Of a DNA stretch of 50,463 nucleotides, positions 17,764 to 26,881 are shown one piece after another. A model generated the notes under the pieces. It searched no databases, was not told where the DNA came from, and saw only the letters and a list, made by a program, of their open reading frames with translations. Each line of letters opens with the position of its first letter. Within the stretch, counting starts at the first letter, position 1. The DNA is from an uncultured Lachnospiraceae bacterium (GTDB taxonomy: Bacteria > Bacillota > Clostridia > Lachnospirales > Lachnospiraceae): contig CAJUDX010000018.1 in the NCBI GenBank assembly GCA_910584785.1, forward strand, positions 1 to 50,463. The letters are read 5' to 3'. A program made the position numbers and the translations under genes.

Positions 17764-18981
17764 TCACATAACCTCCTCCCTGGCAAAGGTGTTCAATGTC
17801 TGTATTTCCAATTCGACAGTCAGTCCTTCCCTTTTTTCAAACTCCCGCCATCCCCGGCAAAGACGCCTGGAAAGGAAGGAAATTCCACTATCCCCGTCTA
17901 CCGTTAAAATAGCCAGGAACTGATTTTTGCTGTATCTGGTATAAACATCCTGATTGCGCACCAGACCTGCCAGAATATGACCAAATTGTTCCATCTGCCG
18001 TTCAGATACCTGTCTCTTTTCCGACGTCTCCTTTACATGGCTTCCCGATTCAGAACTTAAGGTACAGAGAAGAAGGAGAATACTGTTTCCTTCACGCTCA
18101 GAAATCCGCATCAGAAGCTGGCAGGCATCAATAAAATGCGGGTAACTGCACTCATAGGCCCCATAGGAGCTTTCCTCTTCAACCAATTCTTCCATTACCT
18201 GTAAAAGGCTGGCCCTTCCTTCAGTTTTTATGGGGGCTCCTACTCTTTTCCGAAATGGCACAACGCCTAATTCTTTTTCAAACATCTCATTCGCCTTTCT
18301 GGAAACCTCCTGTGCCTCCTGATACTTTTCCTGAGCTATCAGGCAGTCAATGCGAAGCGCCTGCCATCCGTCGTAGGGATGGAGCCGGCAGGCCTTGGTA
18401 CAAAGCTGTAAAAGTTCTGTATAGTCCCTCTGTTTTTTTAATATCTGCCCCAGTTCTTTTAAGCATTTCTGATAGATTTCATGGTAATGAGAATTTTCCA
18501 CTACAGCCCATTCCTCTGCAGCAAGTGATGGAAGAAATTCTCCCTGGTAAATACTGCAGATTTCGCGAAGCCAGGCTTCCCGCTTGTTTGGGTCCAGCTG
18601 TTCCCTCAGCCGCTTATACAAACGGTCAATCTTTCCCGTATCACTTTCAATGGCATATTCCAGGTTAAAATAATACCGCCCCTTTATCGTCGGGAGATAA
18701 CTGCTTTCAGGAAATCCGGTTTCACTGATAAACTTGCGAAGTTTGCTGATTTGGCTCCTTAAGTTACTTAATTTTTTCTCAAAATATTCGCCCTCTACTT
18801 CAAGCATTTCAATTAATCGGCGGTAGGAAACCCCTTCTTTTCCCGCTTTTAAAAGGATCAGCAGCATTTGAATCCTTTTTTGCCTGAGATTTTTTATTAT
18901 TCTAATTGGCTTTCCATCAAATTCCAGAAAAAAGCCACCCAAAAATCGGACATTAAAACTGGTGTTTTGTTCTTCCAACAC
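17764..18981 (-). CDS. SARP-like transcriptional regulator with BTAD domain
   Basis: The 405-residue protein has an N-terminal winged-helix segment (about residues 8-105, start FNVRFLGGFFLEFDGKPI), then a BTAD bacterial transcriptional activation domain (about 115-240) with TPR-like helices (TKACRLHPYDGWQALRIDCL). The C-terminal 160 residues look like a degenerate nucleotide-cyclase/GGDEF-like fold: DVYTRYSKNQFLAIL occupies the place of RYGGDEF, with no active-site acids. The GTG start at 18981 follows AGGAGGTGATAA. It overlaps nothing, but its stop is one base from the next small gene. The likely target is the adjacent surface-protein gene, its own promoter, or both; this is inferred from position. 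Confidence 0.87.
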   Translation of the reverse strand: MLEEQNTSFNVRFLGGFFLEFDGKPIRIIKNLRQKRIQMLLILLKAGKEGVSYRRLIEMLEVEGEYFEKKLSNLRSQISKLRKFISETGFPESSYLPTIKGRYYFNLEYAIESDTGKIDRLYKRLREQLDPNKREAWLREICSIYQGEFLPSLAAEEWAVVENSHYHEIYQKCLKELGQILKKQRDYTELLQLCTKACRLHPYDGWQALRIDCLIAQEKYQEAQEVSRKANEMFEKELGVVPFRKRVGAPIKTEGRASLLQVMEELVEEESSYGAYECSYPHFIDACQLLMRISEREGNSILLLLCTLSSESGSHVKETSEKRQVSERQMEQFGHILAGLVRNQDVYTRYSKNQFLAILTVDGDSGISFLSRRLCRGWREFEKREGLTVELEIQTLNTFAREEVM

Positions 18982-18998
18982 TTATCACCTCCTGCTGG

Positions 18999-19032
18999 TA
19001 GTACGGCGGAATATATTAGTACAAACTACTAA
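18999..19032. promoter_or_regulatory. Repeat motifs upstream of the BTAD regulator gene
   Basis: TAGTAC occurs at 18999-19004 and again at 19017-19022, an 18-bp direct repeat. TTAGTA (19016-19021) and TACTAA (19027-19032) form a perfect inverted repeat with a 5-bp centre. SARP-family proteins bind short direct repeats near promoters, so this is a reasonable candidate site for autoregulation. The rest of 19033-19230 shows only AT-rich sequence. Confidence 0.4.
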
Positions 19033-19230
19033 AATTAAGTTAATTCTCCTTATTTTCCTTATTATAGCACAGCACACATTGCCAGAATCATTTCATCATA
19101 AGCATTTTCCTCTACTTTTTTTTTAATTTATAATGCTTTAAAGACAGGTACTAAAGGCGTGCAGAAAGCACAATAAAAATAATCCTTCAGCCATTTACAT
19201 GCAGGAAGGAAAACATAAAACCTATTTATC

Positions 19231-19291
19231 AAAAAATAGAGCCGCCATAAGAGGATACATTGTCCCACATGTATTCTCTTACAGCAGCTCT
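19231..19291 (-). terminator. Intrinsic terminator of the DUF1576 gene
   Basis: On the - strand a 23-position stem (19291-19269 with 19260-19238, a few mismatches) has an 8-nt loop and is followed by TATTTTTTGAT. It insulates the BTAD regulator from upstream transcription. Confidence 0.8.
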
Positions 19292-19349
19292 AACGGCTTT
19301 TCGATATTTTCTATTGATTCTGCGCCGAAATTTAACCCAGACGCACTTC

Positions 19350-20810
19350 TTATTTTTTTACTCCCTTCCCCGCTGGTGTAAGATTTTCCACCAGGGCAAT
19401 CATGCTGTTCCAGCCAATGGCCTGCGGCTTAAGCTCCTTTCGCGCCTCACAGTAATGTTCCAGAATCGGAAGAAGGATCAGGGCGGTAATTCCTGTGGTA
19501 AAGCCGCCATTATACAAAACAAATCCTCCATGAAGGGCGCTGGTGGCGGTGCACATGGACGCACACATAAAACCTGCCAATACACCTGCCCGGATACCAT
19601 AACGCCCCACAATCGGACACAGGCCTGTGGCAAAGGCAACACCATTGAGATAGGCCTGGGTTGAAAGCGCCCAGGTAATTTCCCTTCCATTAGCATGACA
19701 AAAGAACATCGTAACCACATACAGGCAGGGATAGCCAATTAAAATCGGCCATACATTCAGCGGATGCTGTCCCATCGCAGTAAAGGTAAGGGCGGCCAGC
19801 ATAACACCGATGGTCGGGCCAGTAAACCCAGCGCCATTGGTAAAGATAATCAGCAAATTCAAATAAAAAAGAAACAGTGTTCCATGAATCCCTATATTGA
19901 TCAGGCAAACCGGCATTCCATATTTTTCCGAAAAATCGCTGCCATGCCCGGTATCCTTTAAAAGCTGACAGTAGCCGTGCAGGCTTTTTCCATTTAAGTA
20001 CCAGCCGGCAAGCAGACAGGATGCAAAAATAAGCAGGAAAAACACATCCGCATAAACCTGATAAGAATGACCAAAACGGTTATAGATTTCATTATTTCTG
20101 GTAATCCTCCCCATCGAAAGAATCCCCATGGTCTTATACATAAAGTTAAAGACAAAAAAACCAAACAGCCCAAAGGCAAGACCGCCGTTATAAAGGTTAT
20201 ATCCCTTATGCCAGGCCTGGGCACCAGGAAGAATAGCAGGAATAATAAATCCCAGTACGATGCAAAAACCAAGCGCAAGGAAAATTCCCTCTGCCGTTAA
20301 ATTCAGCTGACCAAACTGGTAACTCCCTCTCTGGGTATAGCGAAAAAGAAATTCCGAAATAAAAGGGGCAAAGCTGGTGGAAAACATACAGATATGCAGA
20401 TTATGTTTATAATTCAGCCGCTTTAAGTGCAGGTAGAGAAAGGGTGCCAGAAAGCAGGGCCACATATTTAAAAAATTCAGCCCATAAAAGCAGTGTGCCA
20501 CAACCAAAAAAAATCCTGCCAGGGTATTTGCATGGGATTCCCCGCGAAGTACAAGCATAAAAACCGTGCAGACCATGCCGCAGGCTCCTGCGTTCAGCAT
20601 AGCGCTTCCCAGGCCACCGATGGAAAGGTAATCCGTGACCAGCGGACAGGGAGAAATCATAATCAGATACCAGTCATAAAACACTGAGCCAAACTCGCCG
20701 GTATAAAGGGCGGCAGCAACTGCAGATGCCAGAAAAAATAGTGAAAAGAAAAGTGCTGTTGCATTAATCATCTGGCTGTTGGTAAATTTATGAGATTGCC
20801 TGTTTTTCAT
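19350..20810 (-). CDS. DUF1576 family multi-pass membrane protein
   Basis: The 486-residue integral membrane protein has about ten or more hydrophobic segments. A conserved PCPLVTDYLSIGGLGSAMLNAG stretch lies near residues 54-75 and a related pattern recurs later (NGAGFTGPTIGVMLAALTF), suggesting an internal duplication. I recognise it as DUF1576, whose function is unknown; a transport role is plausible from topology only. The ATG at 20810 follows AGGAAATTCGA. It is transcribed alone, from a promoter back-to-back with that of the MBOAT gene, and ends at a strong terminator. Confidence 0.75.
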   Translation of the reverse strand: MKNRQSHKFTNSQMINATALFFSLFFLASAVAAALYTGEFGSVFYDWYLIMISPCPLVTDYLSIGGLGSAMLNAGACGMVCTVFMLVLRGESHANTLAGFFLVVAHCFYGLNFLNMWPCFLAPFLYLHLKRLNYKHNLHICMFSTSFAPFISEFLFRYTQRGSYQFGQLNLTAEGIFLALGFCIVLGFIIPAILPGAQAWHKGYNLYNGGLAFGLFGFFVFNFMYKTMGILSMGRITRNNEIYNRFGHSYQVYADVFFLLIFASCLLAGWYLNGKSLHGYCQLLKDTGHGSDFSEKYGMPVCLINIGIHGTLFLFYLNLLIIFTNGAGFTGPTIGVMLAALTFTAMGQHPLNVWPILIGYPCLYVVTMFFCHANGREITWALSTQAYLNGVAFATGLCPIVGRYGIRAGVLAGFMCASMCTATSALHGGFVLYNGGFTTGITALILLPILEHYCEARKELKPQAIGWNSMIALVENLTPAGKGVKK

Positions 20811-20876
20811 TCGAATTTCCTCATCTTTTTACAGAATTTCATGCGGCAGTACACACCTGCCAATCGTTCTGTATTT

Positions 20877-20905
20877 AGTATAGCAGTTTATCCAGCATGT
20901 GACAA
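20877..20905 (-). promoter_or_regulatory. Promoter of the DUF1576 gene
   Basis: TTGTCA (20905-20900) and TATACT (20882-20877) are 17 bp apart on the - strand. The -35 lies only 11 bp from the -35 of the opposite promoter. Confidence 0.65.
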
Positions 20906-20916
20906 GGAAGGAATGG

Positions 20917-20945
20917 TTGAATTTTCTATCTGATTATGATAGAAT
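20917..20945 (+). promoter_or_regulatory. Promoter of the MBOAT gene
   Basis: TTGAAT (20917-20922) and TAGAAT (20940-20945) have a 17-bp spacer, and the MBOAT ATG lies 37 bases after the -10. The two divergent -35 boxes are close enough that a single bound protein could affect both. Confidence 0.65.
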
Positions 20946-20982
20946 CTGCCTGAAGAAATGAATTTTTCCCAGGAGATGAATC

Positions 20983-22425
20983 ATGTTATTTAATTCCATG
21001 GCGTTTATGCTGTTCTTTCCTCTGGTTTTTTCCATTTACTGGTTAATGCCTCACCACACCCGCTGGTTTTTGCTGCTTTGTGCAAGCTATTATTTTTATA
21101 TGAGCTGGAAACCCGCCTATATCGTGCTGATTTTATTTACCACCTTTATTTCCTATGCCGCGGCCCGGCTAATCGAACGTGAACCTTTAAGGAAAAAACA
21201 GCGATGGATTTTGATCACCGCATTAGTTCTGTGCATTGGTATCCTGTTTTTTTATAAATATTTTAATTTTTTCAGCATCACCCTTTCCACCCTTGCCAGC
21301 CTCTTCCTGATCCCGGTGCATCCGGTTACGGTAAAGCTTTTACTCCCGGTGGGGATTTCTTTTTATACTTTTCAGACCTTGAGTTACGTTATCGATGTAT
21401 ACCGGGGAACAGTGAAAGCGGAACGGCACTTCGGCATCTATGCTGCCTTTATCTCCTTCTTTCCCCAGCTGGTCGCAGGCCCAATCGAGCGAACGGGGAA
21501 CCTTCTGCCGCAAATCAAGGCAAGGCACACCTTTGACGCCAATCGGGGAATCTGCGGCGCAAAAATGATGCTGTGGGGATATTTTAAAAAAATGGTCATC
21601 GCTGACTTGCTGGCTGGTATCGTCGACGCAGTCTTTGCCAACCTCTGCGGCTACAGCGGCTTTGCCTTAGTACTTGCAGTATTCTTTTTCAGCCTGCAAA
21701 TCTACTGTGATTTTTCTGGCTATTCGGATATTGCTATCGGAACTGCCAGGCTTCTGGATATTGATCTGATGATTAACTTTAAAAGCCCTTATTTTTCTTC
21801 CTCCATTAAAGAGTTCTGGTCTCGCTGGCATATCTCGTTGTCCACCTGGTTCAGAGATTATGTCTATATTCCCATGGGCGGAAACCGCTGTTCTAAGCTA
21901 AGACAGAGTGTTAATCTTTTAACGACTTTCTTAGTCAGCGGCCTGTGGCACGGGGCCAGCTGGACCTTCGTCCTCTGGGGCGGCGTCCACGGAGCTGCAC
22001 AAATTGCCGAGCGCTTCCTCTCCCGCCCCATTGCCCTCCTGCACCAAAAAAAGGCAGGCCGGGCTGCCTGCACAGTATTCGTATTTCTGTTCTGCTGTTT
22101 TGCCTGGGTCTTTTTTCGGGCTGCCAGCTTTTCCGATGCCTGCTATATCTTAACCCACAGCATACAGGGAATCCGTCAGCCCCTGCTGTACCTCAGCCAG
22201 GGTCTTGCACAGCTTAACCTAACTGCCCTAAAACTTATCTACCTCTTTGGTCTTATCACTATCCTGGTCGTTTACGATTACCTTAATAAAGACCGGGATA
22301 TCATTACCGAAGTAATCGGAAAGCATGCCTGGCTGGAATGGATAGTCTACCTTATCCTGGGACTTCTGGTCGTGTTCTTCTCGCAAAAAGGCATTGCAGC
22401 AGAATTTGTTTATTTTCAATTCTGA
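20983..22425 (+). CDS. MBOAT family O-acyltransferase (AlgI/DltB-like)
   Basis: The 480-residue membrane-bound acyltransferase begins with the family signature MLFNSMAFMLFFPLVFSIYW. It carries the central block FWSRWHISLSTWFRDYVYIPMGG and the conserved catalytic histidine in SGLWHGASWTFVLWGG (near residue 325). Such enzymes pass acyl, usually acetyl, groups across the membrane to extracellular polysaccharide, teichoic acid or peptidoglycan. The SGNH/DltD-like gene 125 bases downstream is the usual extracellular partner, which supports polymer O-acylation. The acceptor is unknown. ATG 20983 follows CCAGGAGATGAATC. Confidence 0.93.
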   Translation: MLFNSMAFMLFFPLVFSIYWLMPHHTRWFLLLCASYYFYMSWKPAYIVLILFTTFISYAAARLIEREPLRKKQRWILITALVLCIGILFFYKYFNFFSITLSTLASLFLIPVHPVTVKLLLPVGISFYTFQTLSYVIDVYRGTVKAERHFGIYAAFISFFPQLVAGPIERTGNLLPQIKARHTFDANRGICGAKMMLWGYFKKMVIADLLAGIVDAVFANLCGYSGFALVLAVFFFSLQIYCDFSGYSDIAIGTARLLDIDLMINFKSPYFSSSIKEFWSRWHISLSTWFRDYVYIPMGGNRCSKLRQSVNLLTTFLVSGLWHGASWTFVLWGGVHGAAQIAERFLSRPIALLHQKKAGRAACTVFVFLFCCFAWVFFRAASFSDACYILTHSIQGIRQPLLYLSQGLAQLNLTALKLIYLFGLITILVVYDYLNKDRDIITEVIGKHAWLEWIVYLILGLLVVFFSQKGIAAEFVYFQF

Positions 22426-22550
22426 CCCCATACTGACCCTTTATCAGCTGACCATTTTCCCTGCCTTACATGGTAAACCATTACCGGGAAGCACGTGCAA
22501 ATCCTTTACTGACTATAACCACATTTTGACATATAGAAAGGCTTTTCTTT

Positions 22551-23498
22551 ATGAAAAAATTCCTGAAACAACTCGCCCTCTACACCATCCTGCTTTCTAT
22601 CCTGGTTTTTTCTATCAACCGCTGGTATCTTTTCATGGATAAATCTGACGATAACTGGACAAATAAGTTTATGTCGGTTCCTGAAAATATTCAAATCTGC
22701 AACTTAGGCTCCAGCCACGGCCTCTACAGCTTTAACTACGAAGATCTGGAAAATGATTTCACCTGTTTTAACTTTGCCTTAGCCAGCCAGTCCCTGTCCT
22801 ACGATCTCCGTATTCTGCAGCAATACCAAAACCACCTTGCCGAAGGATGTATTGTCTTTATCCCTGTCTCTTACTTTTCCTTCTTTGGCATCGATGAGAC
22901 AGAGGAGGCTGAATTTCTTTCCAAAAACAAGCAATACTATGACTTCCTCCCACCTGGAAAAATCAAAGCCTACGATCTTTCCACCCATATCTTTGAACGC
23001 TTCCTCCCTGCCCTGACCGCCTACGAAACCCTTCCTGCAGTTCTTTTCGGCGGACGGACAAGCAGCAACGATGAGATATGGTCGAGATCCGCCCAGACTA
23101 TCGATATTCCCAGTGATGCTGCCCAGGCCTATGCGCGGCACCTGGTAAATGAAAAACTGGATGGAGAGGGAAAACGCATTCATAATAAGGAAGAAATCCA
23201 TGCCCTGTACCAAATCATTGCGCTATGTCAGGAAATCGGCGCAGTTCCCATCCTGGTTACTACGCCTTATCTCCGTGAATATTTAGATGAAGTTAACACC
23301 AATGTGCCGGATTTTGCCGAAGATTTCTATGGAATTATCGATCAGGTGACAGCCGAAACAAAAACCCCCTACTGCAATGAAGCCTCCAGCCCGGATTTTA
23401 TTGATCGCAAAGATTTATTTATGAATGCCGATCACTTAAATAAAGAAGGGGCACGGCTGTTCACCCAGAAAATCGTGTTCAACGTCTCCGCCGATTAG
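22551..23498 (+). CDS. SGNH/DltD-like extracellular acyltransfer partner
   Basis: The 315-residue protein has one N-terminal membrane helix (about residues 7-27) and an outside SGNH-like domain. The nucleophile motif is LGSSHG at about residues 52-57 and the Asp/His pair is in NADHLNKEGARLF near residues 293-305, the layout of DltD/AlgX-type proteins. It probably completes acyl transfer begun by the MBOAT protein. ATG 22551 follows AGAAAGGC. The stop overlaps the stop of the convergent dctM remnant by a few bases, with no terminator between them. Confidence 0.82.
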   Translation: MKKFLKQLALYTILLSILVFSINRWYLFMDKSDDNWTNKFMSVPENIQICNLGSSHGLYSFNYEDLENDFTCFNFALASQSLSYDLRILQQYQNHLAEGCIVFIPVSYFSFFGIDETEEAEFLSKNKQYYDFLPPGKIKAYDLSTHIFERFLPALTAYETLPAVLFGGRTSSNDEIWSRSAQTIDIPSDAAQAYARHLVNEKLDGEGKRIHNKEEIHALYQIIALCQEIGAVPILVTTPYLREYLDEVNTNVPDFAEDFYGIIDQVTAETKTPYCNEASSPDFIDRKDLFMNADHLNKEGARLFTQKIVFNVSAD

Positions 23499-24610
23499 AA
23501 TAAATTTGGAAACAGCGCCGTCGGTATCGCTAAAAACACATCCGAGAATAAAATCATCAGCGCCAGCACAGCCAGCGAGGATAAAAAGTACGGCAAAACG
23601 CCCTTAAATGACTCTTCAATCGTAATCCCGCTAATCGAGCCCGCCAGCAAAAGGCATAAACCATAAGGCGGCGTTACCAGCCCCAGCGCCAGCGTTACAA
23701 CGACAATCAGTCCCAAAATAATCGGGCTGATTCCCAGAGCCACCGCAGAAGGCAGCACTATTGGCACAAACAAAATCATTGCCGGCACAGCGTCCATAAA
23801 GGTTCCCACAAACATAAAGAACAGCACAACCACAATTAAAAATACAATCTTTCCGCCCGGCATTCCCACAAAAAAGCCCTGAACTGCTTCATTTAATTGA
23901 TAATAACTTAACAATTCACCCAGGGCATTTGCCGTCGCCAGGGCAAATAAAGAAAGGGAGGAAAGCTTCATGGTTTCAATTAATATTCTGGGCAGGTTCT
24001 TAATTTTAATGGTGTGATAAAAGAAAATCCCGATTATCAGCGCATAAACGCAGGCCACCGCCGCGGATTCCGTAGGCGTAAACCAACCGGTAACAATACC
24101 GCCGATTAAGATAATCGGAGTTAAAAGCGCCGGAAGCGAACTCCATACCTGACGCATTACTTCCTTTACCGGGACCCTCTCCCCCTTAGGGAAATTTTTC
24201 CGTTTGGCATAAAATATAACCACAGACATCATGGCAAGGCCAAGCATAATTCCCGGAATCAGTCCTGTCATAAACAGCGCCCCTGTCCCGACATTGGCAA
24301 TACCGGCATAAACCACCATCGTAATGCTTGGAGGAATAATCGAACCTAAAGTGGAAGATGCGGCGGTGACGCCCACTGCTGTTTCCTTATCGTATCCCTG
24401 CTTCTCCATGGCAGGAATCAGGATCTTTCCGACACCGGCGGTATCTGCCTGGGACGAACCGGAAATTCCTGCAAAAATCATCGATACCAAAATATTCGCA
24501 TGAGCCAGCCCGCCCCGAACATGCCCTACACAGGCCGAACACACATCAATCAGACGATCCGAAATCGAACCCTCGTTCATTAAATTTGCTGCAAGAATAA
24601 ACAGCGGCAC
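23495..24610 (-). pseudogene. TRAP transporter large permease (DctM/YiaN), N-terminally truncated
   Basis: The 371-residue remnant starts in the middle of the family at AVPLFILAANLMNEGSISDRL, which is normally about 55 residues into the protein. It then continues intact with the ISGSSQADTAGVGKI region and ten or so membrane segments. The nominal start is GTG 24610, without a ribosome site. The frame runs a little further into dctP sequence, with the join at about 24612-24625. The 30-base overlap with dctP in another frame and the absence of any dctQ gene show a deletion. It might still be translated but is unlikely to form a working transporter. YiaN-like identity is inferred from the yiaK neighbour. 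Confidence 0.75.
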
Positions 24611-25419
24611 TGCCAGTGTTCCTCCGTCAGGGCTTGGTAAAACTGCCCGGTCGTCAGGAAAAGACGGGTGGTATAATCATGATGCGTCTCGCTGATGTAC
24701 CTGCCGTTATCGGTCTTATGATGCTCCTTTAAACGGAAACTGGTATAATCGTTTTCCGCAGAATCCACCACGCCCTGGCTTAACGCCTGGTAAAGTTCCC
24801 CCCAGGCAACCGAAGTCGGTATGGCCCCGCACTGCGTAAAGAACTGCTGTACCACCGGCGTACTCTGGGTTCGAATCGTCATGCCCTTTAAATCCCCAGG
24901 CGTTACCACCGGCTTTTTCCCATAATAATCGCGGACAGAACAGGTCCAGTAACCCATCACACGGAAACGATCATCCGTTTTTTCTGCCAGCAGCCGGCTC
25001 ATCTCCTGCCCAAACTCCCCGTCCACACAGGCCTCCCAGTGTTCAAAGCTGTCAAAAAGATAAAGCAGGGAAAACATATCGATTTCCTTAACCCCCAGAA
25101 GGGTCATAAAACCAGGGGAGGCCACGGTCAGGTGAAGCGCTCCCATTTCCAGCTTTTCCACAAGCTCCGACTCATTCTCTCCCAGGGTTCCATGGTGCAG
25201 CGTAGCCGTCGCCCTTCCCCCGGAAACCTCCTCCAGGGCTTCTTTAAACTTAATTGCCGCCTTACTGTACGGATTTTCCAGTGATGTCTGATTATGGGCG
25301 ACAATGATATTCAGCTCCGGCTTCGGCTTTCCATCTTCTGCCTGATTCGAAGAAGAACATCCGGTGATACTGACTGCCGCAAGAATTGCAGCAACTAACA
25401 ATGACCATTTTCTTTTCAT
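24580..25419 (-). pseudogene. TRAP transporter solute-binding protein (DctP/YiaO), C-terminally truncated
   Basis: The 279-residue remnant has a lipoprotein signal (MKRKWSLLVAAILAAVSITGC, written here as its start and lipobox ITGC at about residues 18-21) and the DctP fold through the KPVVTPGDLKGMTIRTQSTP block. Family members are normally about 325-340 residues. After FYQALTEEH the frame runs into sequence of dctM and stops. ATG 25419 has GGAGGGAAT before it. It lies 88 bases after yiaK on the same strand. The ligand is probably a sugar acid, by analogy with YiaO. Confidence 0.75.
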
Positions 25420-25507
25420 ATTCCCTCCAACCTTTTCCCGCTCATGATTTCTTATGATTACGATTAAACATCCATCGCCAATGCAAGCATGTTTGAACCT
25501 TAACTCC

Positions 25508-26512
25508 CTACATCGCCAGCACCTGGTTCCATTTCTCTTCCACCACCGGAATCCCTTTCTCAAGGTTTTCCTGGATATTCAGCGCTTCCGGCTCACCGGG
25601 ATATAACACCTTTCCGCCCTCTTCCACTGGCTCTGAGGCCTTAATATCCTCTAAAATTGAATTAACAATCTGATCGGTAAGTTCTGCCGAATTTGCCTTC
25701 GCCGGATCAATGGCAATCATAATCTGTGTCAATCCCACCTCATCGTCAAACGTCCCAATCGTATGTACAGAATTTCCATTACTTAACACGGTGGCAATTA
25801 AATCCAGAGCAATAGAAATGCCGCTGTCCTTCCAGTAACCCATCGGAAGCACCCGCCAGGTCTTTTCAATCTCCGCCGGATCGGTCGTCAGATTCCCTGC
25901 CGTATCATAGCCGCCAGGCACCGGAAGCTGCTGCCCCTTCAGCCGGCAATCCTCAATCTTTCCATAAGAAAACTGCGAAACTGCGCAATCGATTACCACA
26001 TGCTGACGGTTACTCCGCGGTACGGCAAAGATAATCGGATTATTTCCAATCTTTTTATCCTTTCCGCCCCAGGCCGGCATATTCGGACAGGTATTCGACC
26101 AGCAGATACCGATGCATCCCTGATCCGCAGCCTGAAAGCCATAGCTCCCGCCCCGCATCCAATGATTATTATTCCCTAGGGCCACTATACCAATGCCGTA
26201 CTCCTTCGCCAGCGCACACGCCCGATCCATCGCCAGCTTCGCGTTCAACGGCCCAAAGCCCCTGTGTCCGTCCCAGCGCTCCATCGCCCCAAGCTGCAGC
26301 TCGCAGGTTGCCACAATCTCCGGGTCAATTTCTCCCTTTTCCAAATACTCCACCACCCGCGGAAAACGATTTAACCCATGGGAATACACACCTGCTAAAC
26401 TATTCTGTGCAAAAATCTCCGCTGCTGCCTTCGCCCGCTCCGGGGTAAAACCTTTCTTAACTAACACACGATTAAACTCATCCACCATTGTTTCATAAGG
26501 AACTCTCATCAT
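25508..26512 (-). CDS. yiaK: 2,3-diketo-L-gulonate reductase type oxidoreductase (YiaK)
   Basis: The 334-residue Ldh2/malate-lactate dehydrogenase family protein closely resembles E. coli YiaK throughout. Shared features include GVYSHGLNRFPRVVEYLE near residues 38-55 (with the catalytic His), NNHWMRGGSYGFQAA near 115-130, QLPVPGG(Y)D, and LPMGYWKDSGISIALDLIA. YiaK reduces 2,3-diketo-L-gulonate with NADH. I start at the first ATG of the double Met (26512), since GGAGG lies eight bases upstream; the frame is open to 26563. In E. coli yiaK is followed by yiaMNO TRAP genes, as the dctP/dctM remnants are here. A LacI operator overlaps its promoter. Confidence 0.87.
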   Translation of the reverse strand: MMRVPYETMVDEFNRVLVKKGFTPERAKAAAEIFAQNSLAGVYSHGLNRFPRVVEYLEKGEIDPEIVATCELQLGAMERWDGHRGFGPLNAKLAMDRACALAKEYGIGIVALGNNNHWMRGGSYGFQAADQGCIGICWSNTCPNMPAWGGKDKKIGNNPIIFAVPRSNRQHVVIDCAVSQFSYGKIEDCRLKGQQLPVPGGYDTAGNLTTDPAEIEKTWRVLPMGYWKDSGISIALDLIATVLSNGNSVHTIGTFDDEVGLTQIMIAIDPAKANSAELTDQIVNSILEDIKASEPVEEGGKVLYPGEPEALNIQENLEKGIPVVEEKWNQVLAM

Positions 26513-26601
26513 TTCCGCTTCCTCCATCCATTCATTATCCTTGCGATTCACCACTGGTTTCAACTGCTTCTTTTATCATTATATCTCAAGCTCTCGTTTT
26601 T

Positions 26602-26655
26602 GCAATCGATTGCTTTTCATGTTTTTATAATATCACATCCATCTTTGTTTTTCAA
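26602..26655 (-). promoter_or_regulatory. yiaK promoter with overlapping LacI-type operator
   Basis: On the - strand TTGAAA (26655-26650) and TATTAT (26632-26627) are 17 bp apart. The perfect 12-bp palindrome GCAATCGATTGC (26602-26613) lies across the predicted start point. That is the classical position for repression. The likely repressor is the LacI-family protein encoded at 27265-28254. Confidence 0.65.
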
Positions 26656-26784
26656 GTCTTATCTTCTCGTTATTTTTACCTATATATTTTTATATTTTTC
26701 AGTAATATTGCATAAGTTTTAGTTTTTTCAATCCTATCTGTAATATTTTCTTTTTGCATTTTTTAACCACTCTTCATTTATTTT

Positions 26785-26796
26785 GCAATCGATTTC
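26785..26796. promoter_or_regulatory. Second LacI-type half-perfect operator
   Basis: GCAATCGATTTC repeats the palindrome at 26602-26613 with one change and lies about 170 bp from it. It sits just upstream of a TTGACG (26818-26823) that may belong to the VOC-lacI promoter. Two sites at this spacing could support looping or dual control. The rest of 26656-26881 is AT-rich and has no gene. Confidence 0.5.
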
Positions 26797-26881
26797 TAAA
26801 ATGCAAGTAAAATCTGGTTGACGAAACTAAAAAATCCGTGTAAGTTTACTTATAGAGAAAACGAAGGGAGATTATTCAACA

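Noticed and set aside
23495..23498. Overlapping convergent stop codons of the SGNH gene and dctM remnant as a functional antisense arrangement
   Set aside because: A few bases of overlap is ordinary for convergent genes, and dctM is decayed.
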